8,000 bases of DNA from positions 1 to 8,000 of the forward strand of contig CAAFNG010000223.1 of NCBI GenBank assembly GCA_900764225.1. The letters run 5' to 3'. This document shows positions 1 to 5,608 of the stretch, one piece after another. Numbering within the stretch: the first letter of the stretch is position 1; each line of letters begins with the position of its first letter. A model generated the notes under the pieces. That model saw only the letters and a program-made list of their open reading frames with translations. It did not search any database and had not been told where the DNA came from. Source of the stretch: Lachnospiraceae bacterium. Lineage in GTDB: Bacteria; Bacillota; Clostridia; Lachnospirales; Lachnospiraceae. Position numbers and translations under genes: made by a program.

Positions 1-294
1 ATATCAGTTTTATAAATGAATTAAAGCACATTGGTTTTTCAATAAATATTCTACATTCCATTCCGTGTAGTTATTGGGCTTCAATTTGAGCTGCAATCTT
101 ACCCTCATGCATGACCTCATATGAGATTTCTGTTCGTCAGACCAGAGATTTGCCCGTGAGTTAGTATGTTCCTCACATCCAGCTTCCTTCAGATTCCATC
201 TCTCGATGGACACCCTTGCCTTCGGCTATATCCTTCCCACTACCGGGCGGATTCGGGATTTTAACCCGTTAGAAACGTGCGCCGCTAGGCGCAC
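1..294 (-). ncRNA. Group II intron RNA, 5' part (domain I), cut by the window edge
   Basis: On the minus strand the element starts at about 294 with GTGCGCC, matching the GUGCG 5' end of group II introns. It folds at once into a perfect 7-bp hairpin (294-288 with 283-277, loop TAGC). Further on it has blocks I recognise from domain I of clostridial group II introns: a CAAGGGTGTCCATCG-like block near 223-205, then TGGAATCTGAAGGAAGC, then a CATATGAGG-like block near 123. These RNAs self-splice and, with a reverse transcriptase/maturase encoded in domain IV, insert into DNA. Only the first ~294 nt are visible; the maturase gene, if present, would lie beyond position 1. Positions below about 55 are AT-rich and no longer resemble the intron pattern I recall, so the copy may be divergent or truncated. 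The 67-codon reading frame at 10-213 lies within this RNA and is not a protein. The exact 5' boundary (294 or 296) and the intron class are not settled. Confidence 0.75.
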
Positions 295-298
295 ACAT

Positions 299-328
299 AA
301 AAATAGCGGCAACACTGCCGCTATTTTT
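299..328 (-). terminator. Intrinsic terminator of the lipoprotein gene (bidirectional in form)
   Basis: A perfect 13-bp stem (299-311 with 316-328) has a 4-nt loop and a GC-rich core (AGCGGCA/TGCCGCT). It is flanked by A5 on one side and T5 on the other. On the minus strand it starts 21 nt after the lipoprotein stop codon and ends in a T run, the form of a Rho-independent terminator. The symmetry would let it work in both directions. The group II intron starts 4 nt after the T run. Confidence 0.9.
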
Positions 329-349
329 GATTGAGCACATCTGATAAAT

Positions 350-2086
350 CTACTGTTCTTTTTCCATCTTTGGACTTGCCGAAAAACAGTCATCCGGTAT
401 TTTCGTCAGACTTTCCGGCATATCTACCTGCTCCAGATTATCACAGAAGGAAGCAAATGCTGACGGTAATTCCGTTATCCCTTCACCCAATGTGATCTTT
501 TTGATTTTTGATCCGGAAAAGGTTCCGAATCCTTCGAAAATACATTCCTTTCCAAAGACAGCTTCCTCAAATCCAGTGTCCATGAAGCAACAGCCGTTTA
601 CTGTTGAACCATCTCCTATATGTATGTATCCCCCGGCTCCTGCCCCACTGAAAGCGGAATCCCAAAGATAATTTTCACTGGCAGGCAGTTCCACATCTCT
701 CAAGGCTACACAATCTCTGAATGCAGATCCGTCAATTTCTACTGCCTGATTACCGAAAACCACAGTTTCCAGACTGGTACAGCCTGAAAAAGCATAGCCT
801 CCAATCCAGGTCAGAGAATCCGAAAGTGTTATTTTTTTCAGACCGGTGCAGCCCTCAAATGCTGAAACGTCAATATAGCGCATTCCTTCCGGAACTTCAA
901 CAGAAGTAATCTTTGTATTATCCTTAAATGCCAGTCTAGCAACACCATTCATTACCGTGTCTTCAATGCTGGAAGGCAGAACAAGCTCCGTTCCTTCTCC
1001 TGTATAACCACTCAGCTCCTCATAGCCATTTTTCTCATAGCCGCCATTATCCTGCTGTTCCTCCTCAAGCTGTTCCAGGTCAATCTCCAGACTTTCCAGC
1101 AATGTTTTCATCTCTTCCCTGTCCAGGAATTTCCAGAGTTCTTCTTCCAGACAATCAGGAATGCTCACCAGTATGCTTAAAATATACTGATCTGTCAGAT
1201 CTCTGTAAAGAGTAATGTCTCCTTCCTCCCTGCGGCATGCCACATAGTAATGGCTTTCTCCCACATCTGTTTCTTTTATTTCTCCGTCTGCCTTTCTTTC
1301 TGCATTTTTCTTTGCATCCGGGAAGTGGACGATCTGAATATTCAGGTTACCCTCATAAGCGCAATGAATCTTTCCATTCACAAAGAACTCTGCATATTCT
1401 CTGCCCTGCCACCGGGTTGGCAGTTTCACGGAAATTCCTTTGGCAGTCACCTCTTCATACTCAATTCCTTCCTGGAATTTTATTCCCTTCATCACAGTCT
1501 GTATCAGCTTATCTTCCATCACAGTATAGATATCATCAAAACGCTCTGTTGTTTTTACTTCAATCTTCAGACCATCCCAGTTTCCTACATAATGATCCTC
1601 ATATTTCAGAATTGCAGCATATTCTCCGCTTCCCAGATATACTGCTGTCTGATCCGGTCCGTTTTTAGCTTCATCCAGATTAGAGCTGAATACAATTGCA
1701 TTCATACCGCTGATGGTGGTTTCTTCTGTTTTTACCTGCTTTGCGCCTCCTTCACGGGCATTCTGTGCATATTCAAGCTCCGTAATGCGATTAGAAAGCT
1801 GTCCCGCTGTTATGGGAGCAAGTGTCATTGTCCATTTCCCATCTGGATCTGTAAATTCCAGATAGCTCTCTTTTTCTGTCGGTTCTTCTGCTTCATAGGG
1901 AAGAGTAACCGTAAATTTCCCCTCCACATAATCATATTCTTTATACTCCGGCAGCGGTGTGGGTGTTGCCGTAGGTGCAGGAGTTGCTGTGGGCGCTGCT
2001 TCTTCAGGCTTTTTCTCACCACATGCACACAAAAGACAAACACACAAAAATACAATCGGAAGCATCACTCTTTTTAAACTTTTCAT
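350..2086 (-). CDS. Lipoprotein with Thr/Pro linker and C-terminal BspA-like leucine-rich repeats
   Basis: This 578-residue protein is probably anchored on the outer face of the membrane. Residues 1-22 form a lipoprotein signal: KR, a hydrophobic stretch, and a lipobox LCAC with Cys22 as the lipidated residue. A Thr/Pro/Ala linker follows (about 31-46). Residues 50-205 and 210-335 look like two related globular domains; each opens with a G-x-(T/S)-V-x-L-P strand and ends in a helix-rich stretch. An acidic Glu/Gln/Gly/Tyr linker (336-362) leads to LRR_5/BspA-type repeats (about 381-572) with recurring AF-x-x-C-x-x-L and I-x-x-V/I-x-L/V-P elements. BspA-like repeats are known in surface proteins that bind other proteins or host molecules; no enzymatic motif is visible. 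The start has AAAGGAG 6 nt upstream. It is last in the run of genes and is followed by a strong terminator. The ligand is unknown. Confidence 0.9.
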   Translation of the reverse strand: MKSLKRVMLPIVFLCVCLLCACGEKKPEEAAPTATPAPTATPTPLPEYKEYDYVEGKFTVTLPYEAEEPTEKESYLEFTDPDGKWTMTLAPITAGQLSNRITELEYAQNAREGGAKQVKTEETTISGMNAIVFSSNLDEAKNGPDQTAVYLGSGEYAAILKYEDHYVGNWDGLKIEVKTTERFDDIYTVMEDKLIQTVMKGIKFQEGIEYEEVTAKGISVKLPTRWQGREYAEFFVNGKIHCAYEGNLNIQIVHFPDAKKNAERKADGEIKETDVGESHYYVACRREEGDITLYRDLTDQYILSILVSIPDCLEEELWKFLDREEMKTLLESLEIDLEQLEEEQQDNGGYEKNGYEELSGYTGEGTELVLPSSIEDTVMNGVARLAFKDNTKITSVEVPEGMRYIDVSAFEGCTGLKKITLSDSLTWIGGYAFSGCTSLETVVFGNQAVEIDGSAFRDCVALRDVELPASENYLWDSAFSGAGAGGYIHIGDGSTVNGCCFMDTGFEEAVFGKECIFEGFGTFSGSKIKKITLGEGITELPSAFASFCDNLEQVDMPESLTKIPDDCFSASPKMEKEQ

Positions 2087-2092
2087 AGCTTT

Positions 2093-2099
2093 CTCCTTT
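2093..2099 (-). promoter_or_regulatory. Ribosome-binding site of the lipoprotein gene
   Basis: AAAGGAG on the minus strand lies 6 nt before the ATG at 2086. It fixes that start, which also gives a complete lipoprotein signal peptide. Confidence 0.85.
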
Positions 2100-2116
2100 C
2101 TGAATCCTTTCTTTAG

Positions 2117-2140
2117 TTACATAACCATTTTCCTCCTCTC
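2117..2140 (-). promoter_or_regulatory. Leader with strong Shine-Dalgarno and a minimal start-stop reading frame (tentative)
   Basis: Between the zinc-ribbon membrane gene and the lipoprotein gene, the minus strand has GAGAGGAGG (2132-2140 region) followed by ATG GTT ATG TAA (2128-2117). The second ATG is 9 nt from GGAGG and is followed at once by TAA. Ribosomes could load here just before the real lipoprotein site at 2093. It could be a short regulatory leader, or a purine-rich coincidence. Confidence 0.25.
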
Positions 2141-2156
2141 ACTCATAGAGCTTTTA

Positions 2157-2681
2157 TCATGAGTTAAGGCGCTGTCCGCAATATTCACAATTGCTCAGAC
2201 GTCCTTTTATTACCTGATTTTTTGCACCGCAGCTGGCACAGGTAACTGTAATATAAATCTTTTCATTTACACGTCTGTTTGGTGCAGTAATCATAATATA
2301 ATTTCCTTCTCTGTCTATCTGGATATTCCGGATATATCCCCTGGCAATAAATTTTTCCAGATTTTTTACTGCACCTTTTCCCAGTTCCTGTTCAAGTTTT
2401 TCAAATGAGACCGTATTCTGGGCATAAGATTCAAACCAGCAGGCAATTTCCCTGGCTTTTTTCTTCCGTAATGCTTTCTGAACTTCCCTGAAAGTCGGAT
2501 ATAAAAATAACAGACAGAGCAGAATCTCTGTTGCTGCCATTCCCCAGCGTCCTTCACCAATATACTTCTCCGATGCACCAATGGCTCCCAGGGATAAAAG
2601 TATGCAGAAGCCACAAAGAACCCACTTCAGTTTCCCCAACACCCCTGCTTTTTTATTTTTTTCTGTCAAAAAATCATTCAT
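2157..2681 (-). CDS. Two-TM protein with winged-helix-like region and C-terminal zinc ribbon; function unknown
   Basis: This 174-residue protein has two probable transmembrane helices (about 17-36 and 46-63) joined by a short loop. A basic stretch follows (69-77, ALRKKKAR), then a soluble region (about 80-135) whose helix-helix-strand pattern (FEKLEQELG...LEKFIARGYI...YIMIT) resembles a winged-helix fold. The C-terminus is a four-cysteine zinc ribbon: Cys148/Cys151 and Cys165/Cys168. Positive residues after TM2 suggest the soluble part is cytoplasmic. I do not recognise a named family. Membrane-bound zinc-ribbon proteins of this size are common in Firmicutes and often lack an assigned role. 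The start has AGAGGAA about 6 nt upstream. The gene lies 58 bp after the secreted-protein gene and 70 bp before the lipoprotein gene, all on one strand, so co-transcription is plausible. The gene call is firm; the function is not. Confidence 0.85.
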   Translation of the reverse strand: MNDFLTEKNKKAGVLGKLKWVLCGFCILLSLGAIGASEKYIGEGRWGMAATEILLCLLFLYPTFREVQKALRKKKAREIACWFESYAQNTVSFEKLEQELGKGAVKNLEKFIARGYIRNIQIDREGNYIMITAPNRRVNEKIYITVTCASCGAKNQVIKGRLSNCEYCGQRLNS

Positions 2682-2699
2682 GTCTGTTTCCTCTTTCTC

Positions 2700-2739
2700 T
2701 GATTAATCAAAATTCTATAATATGTTGGTGAAGCTTCTG
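2700..2739 (-). promoter_or_regulatory. Intergenic site: weak promoter-like sequence and 10-bp palindrome (tentative)
   Basis: The 58-bp gap ahead of the zinc-ribbon membrane gene has TATTATAGAATT on the minus strand. A CTGACA lies 15 nt upstream of TATTAT, overlapping the stop of the secreted-protein gene; that spacing is short for sigma-A. Closer to the start is a perfect palindrome, TGATTAATCA (2700-2709), which could be an operator or chance. An internal promoter is possible but weakly supported. Confidence 0.25.
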
Positions 2740-3591
2740 TCAGCCTGCCCCCAGCAGAATCCATGCATCACCTGACGGATCATAATAATAAACCACATTG
2801 TCTCCTACTGCATAATAATGTTCTTTTGTAAAATGATCCTCGTGATCCGTTCCCAGAACAAATACCGGACAATTTCTTCCTTCAATGTACTCCTCAGTAC
2901 CTGTATACCACAGAGCCATCCCAAGACCAAGGTAATAGCTGACTTCATCTGTTTCTGAAAGCTGTTCTCTGGCAATCCTGATATCCAGTTCCGAATCATA
3001 CCCGGGATCACACTCATCCCAATTATAATATATGGAGAAATCATAGCAGTGGGTTTCTGCTGCAAGATGTCCATCCTTTAACGACACCATCGGATGGTAT
3101 TGCACACTCATATTCTGCTTCTGTACAGAAACCATCACATTGGAATGAATCTCACTCACATTGCAGCGCAGGATAATGATTTCATTCTCCCTCCCCGTAT
3201 AATATGGGGCGTTCAGATCATCCAGATATTCCCCTTCTTCCGTAGGCTGAGCCGGATAAACGCTGACCCTGCAATCATCCCCCGGGACAATGGCATAAAT
3301 TTCATATCCCCCTGCATCAACCACTGTTCCATCCTGTAAAAAAGGATAAGCAGCTGACACTTCTCCCTGTCTGGTATATTCAAGTATCTCTGCTGCCTCT
3401 GCACCTTCATAGGTATATCCCAGAAATGCCATTCCGGCCTGACATTCATTTTCCCTGATAATGTCCTGCAGAATTGCCAGATTCTCATCTGCCCCAGGTG
3501 CTCTGGCAAATACTTCTCTCATACCTGCGCCATGAATACCAACAGAAAACAGTACCGCACAAACACATACAGCAACCGAATATTTTTTCAT
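2740..3591 (-). CDS. Secreted protein of unknown function
   Basis: From the ATG at 3591 this is a 283-residue protein. Its N-terminal signal peptide has Lys-Lys, a hydrophobic core (about 5-22) and a probable cleavage near residue 29 (VFA) or 31 (ARA). A reading frame continues upstream to a GTG at 3633, but AAGGGAG sits 8 nt before the ATG and the signal peptide starts properly there, so I choose ATG. The mature protein is acidic and rich in Tyr and aromatic residues. It has Cys50, Cys107, Cys143, Cys182, Cys194 and Cys241, which could form disulfides outside the cell. A His/Asp/Glu cluster lies at 248-258 (TDHEDHFTKEH), followed by an aromatic strand and a DPSGDAW end. I recognise no family or catalytic motif; the His/Asp cluster could bind metal, but that is a guess. 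It follows the response regulator gene by 88 bp with no clear terminator. Confidence 0.85.
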   Translation of the reverse strand: MKKYSVAVCVCAVLFSVGIHGAGMREVFARAPGADENLAILQDIIRENECQAGMAFLGYTYEGAEAAEILEYTRQGEVSAAYPFLQDGTVVDAGGYEIYAIVPGDDCRVSVYPAQPTEEGEYLDDLNAPYYTGRENEIIILRCNVSEIHSNVMVSVQKQNMSVQYHPMVSLKDGHLAAETHCYDFSIYYNWDECDPGYDSELDIRIAREQLSETDEVSYYLGLGMALWYTGTEEYIEGRNCPVFVLGTDHEDHFTKEHYYAVGDNVVYYYDPSGDAWILLGAG

Positions 3592-3595
3592 ACTC

Positions 3596-3606
3596 TCATC
3601 TCCCTT
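3596..3606 (-). promoter_or_regulatory. Ribosome-binding site that decides the start of the secreted protein
   Basis: AAGGGAG on the minus strand lies about 8 nt before the ATG at 3591. It supports this start over the in-frame GTG at 3633, which would put 14 charged residues ahead of the signal peptide. Confidence 0.75.
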
Positions 3607-3679
3607 CTTGTCAAACAGATATTTACACTCCACTTCGCTTTCTGCTCATAACAGAATAACTTCGCAGTTTATCAGCTTG

Positions 3680-4306
3680 CTATTTTAACGTAGTTACGAT
3701 TAGCTTACTTTCCAGTGCAGCCGCTATCAGATCTTCTTTACAGCTGTATCCTGCCCTGGCGATCATTTCCTGAAAATTCCATCTCACCCCGGAGGTAGAA
3801 CATTTCATTTCTCTTGCAATCTCTGAATATGACATTCCACGGATATACAGGCGAAGCATCTCAAGCTGTCTGGGACTGATATCACCGCTTGTGATCCAGT
3901 TAAGCTCCACCTTCGGCGTCATATCCGGAAATACATGCTCACCATTTAAGGTTCTGTGGATCACACTCCGTATTTCCTCTTCCCCGTGATCCTTATACCA
4001 GAGACTGTCTGCACATCCACTTTTTGCCCTTTCCAGCACCTTGGGATCGATCAGGGAAGTAACGATCAATACCTTTGTATATGGATACTTCTCCCTGATC
4101 TCTTTTCCGGCACTGAGCCCATCATGATTATGAAACGTCTGCACATCCATGATCACAAGATCAATTGCCGAATAACCACAGATTTTTACAGCTTCACGTG
4201 CATCTGACACTGTCTGGACATGTCGGAATTCCGGCTCCTGCATAATAATATATTCAAAATACTTCTGCATGATCTTCTGATCTTCTACTATCAGTATCCG
4301 TACCAT
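3680..4306 (-). CDS. LuxR/NarL-type response regulator
   Basis: This 208-residue regulator has a receiver domain (1-120) and a LuxR-type helix-turn-helix (about 143-190). Visible receiver residues are Glu8/Asp9 of the acidic pocket, the phosphoacceptor Asp54 (VIMDVQT), Thr83 and Lys105, so phosphorylation looks intact. The loop after Asp54 (FHNHDG) is slightly longer than usual. The DNA-binding part reads SPRQLEMLRLYIRG then YSEIAREM. The recognition segment is CSTSGVRWNFQEMIARAG, in place of the usual TVKNH-type sequence, so its target site may differ from well-studied NarL proteins. AAAGGA lies 9 nt before the ATG. The start is 53 bp inside the kinase gene in another frame, so translation is probably coupled and the adjacent kinase is the likely partner. 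Candidate targets are its own operon and the downstream envelope genes, by inference only. Confidence 0.95.
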   Translation of the reverse strand: MVRILIVEDQKIMQKYFEYIIMQEPEFRHVQTVSDAREAVKICGYSAIDLVIMDVQTFHNHDGLSAGKEIREKYPYTKVLIVTSLIDPKVLERAKSGCADSLWYKDHGEEEIRSVIHRTLNGEHVFPDMTPKVELNWITSGDISPRQLEMLRLYIRGMSYSEIAREMKCSTSGVRWNFQEMIARAGYSCKEDLIAAALESKLIVTTLK

Positions 4307-5597
4307 CGAATCCCATCCTTTCTGTCAACGGCATTTTCAATATCAGACAAAACTCAGGAAAAAAAGAAACCTGCATCCTGCATTTTCCTGATTCAGCGGC
4401 CTTTCTCAGCGCAGATAAACCACCGCCTTCTTCCGCATTTTTGTCAGGCACCTCTCCATCATTGGTAATCTGAATATTATATTCATCTGCATTTTTGTCT
4501 ATCTTCACCCAAACAGTACTGCCATGGGCATGTCTGGCACAGTTTGTCACACATTCACGGATTGCCCTGTCTGTCAGCAGCCTGTAAGATGGATGCATGG
4601 GAAAGTTCCCACTGATCTGAACTGAAATTCCAAGCTCTTCTGCATGTCTGATCGTATCCTCATATACTTCTTCCATACTCTCAACAGCAGAACCGGTAAG
4701 AATATAAACCAGATGTTTCAATACAGACAACTGTTTATCCATTTTATCCGGATCTTCTTTCCTTTCCAATATTCTGCGTATTGACAGAAGGCTTCGTCCA
4801 AAATTGTCATGAACCTGCATTTTCATGACAAGCGTCTCCTGCTCTCTGATTTTATCTCCGATTTTTTCGTACATTTCCTCCAGCTTATGATTCAGGATTT
4901 CCAGCTTTTCATTGTTTGCCCTGATTTTTTCACCATTGTAATAAATTTCTGATACATTAACTGCCACTGTCTGCAGATATCCTGCACAATCCGGCTCCTG
5001 CAGACTATATTCCTGAAACATCCAGACGGAACCATCAGGAAAATAAAACACATTACTGTCTTTGCTCAATCTGCAAAGACCTTCCGATTCAGGTTCCCCA
5101 CTCATTGCTTTCCTTAATACCTCATAATCCTGCAAATAAGAACCTGTCATGATTCTGCTCAGTTCCTGCATCTTGGTATTACACAAAACAATCCTTCCAA
5201 GAGGATCCGAAAAGCAGACCCCACAAGGAACATCATTCACAGCTTCATTCACGGACCAGTAAGACAGAGAATGATAATATCTGCGTCTCTCGCTCCGGAT
5301 TGACCAGCAAAGATAAAGCAATAATCCTATAACCACCGTCATTAAAACACTGACCGGATACCCCTGAAGCATTGGCTGATAGGAACTTTCTCCCAGGCAA
5401 TATCTGTGATCATTCATCAGAGCACCCATGAACATAAAAGAAACAATAAAGACAGCCACTGCCGTTACGATTTTCTTTTTCCCGGAAAAGCAGGTGATTC
5501 TTACCAGCAGGAGAATTAATTCCAGAATCATGCAGATTTCAAGAAGAATCATCAGAACATTCTGTATTGCCATACTGCATTCCACAAAACTGATCAT
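4254..5597 (-). CDS. PAS-domain sensor histidine kinase (HisKA_3 / HATPase_c)
   Basis: From the ATG at 5597 this is a 447-residue membrane kinase. It has three probable TM helices (about 10-34, 43-61, 81-99), a PAS-like domain (about 118-215, with DPLGRIVLCN), a coiled coil (about 222-258), and a HisKA_3-type dimerisation region. The phosphoacceptor is His263 in MQVHDNFGRSLLSI. The ATPase domain shows an N box (IRECVTNCARHA, Glu348 and Asn352), TNDGEVP, and a glycine-rich GGGLSALR (391-398), so it looks catalytically complete. A TTG 10 codons upstream is open, but the ATG has GAGAGG in front and overlaps the upstream stop as ATGA, so I choose the ATG. The last ~20 residues after LKMPL are unlike a kinase end and come from reading through the first 53 bp of the regulator gene. 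It should autophosphorylate and pass phosphate to Asp54 of the next gene's product. The signal is unknown. Confidence 0.93.
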   Translation of the reverse strand: MISFVECSMAIQNVLMILLEICMILELILLLVRITCFSGKKKIVTAVAVFIVSFMFMGALMNDHRYCLGESSYQPMLQGYPVSVLMTVVIGLLLYLCWSIRSERRRYYHSLSYWSVNEAVNDVPCGVCFSDPLGRIVLCNTKMQELSRIMTGSYLQDYEVLRKAMSGEPESEGLCRLSKDSNVFYFPDGSVWMFQEYSLQEPDCAGYLQTVAVNVSEIYYNGEKIRANNEKLEILNHKLEEMYEKIGDKIREQETLVMKMQVHDNFGRSLLSIRRILERKEDPDKMDKQLSVLKHLVYILTGSAVESMEEVYEDTIRHAEELGISVQISGNFPMHPSYRLLTDRAIRECVTNCARHAHGSTVWVKIDKNADEYNIQITNDGEVPDKNAEEGGGLSALRKAAESGKCRMQVSFFPEFCLILKMPLTERMGFDGTDTDSRRSEDHAEVF

Positions 5598-5608
5598 CTT
5601 CCGCCTCT
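5594..5608 (-). promoter_or_regulatory. ATGA stop-start overlap with ribosome-binding site: translational coupling
   Basis: On the minus strand the kinase ATG (5597-5595) overlaps the TGA stop (5596-5594) of the upstream sensor gene. AGAGAGG lies just ahead, inside the end of the sensor gene. This favours the ATG over the TTG at 5627 and implies the two proteins are made in linked amounts. Confidence 0.85.

Noticed and set aside
10..213. 67-residue reading frame on the minus strand
   Set aside because: It lies within conserved group II intron domain I sequence; the apparent peptide is a by-product of the RNA sequence and has no ribosome-binding site of note.
1250..2077. 275-residue plus-strand reading frame
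   Set aside because: It is antisense to the lipoprotein gene. Its Cys/Phe/Ser-rich composition mirrors the codons of that gene, and there is no ribosome-binding site.
3592..3633. GTG start at 3633 for the secreted protein
   Set aside because: It would add a charged stretch before a normal signal peptide; AAGGGAG sits correctly in front of the ATG at 3591.
3592..3679. Terminator or promoter between the regulator and the secreted-protein gene
   Set aside because: Only a 5-bp stem (TTCTG/CAGAA) without a T run and no convincing -35/-10 pair could be found.
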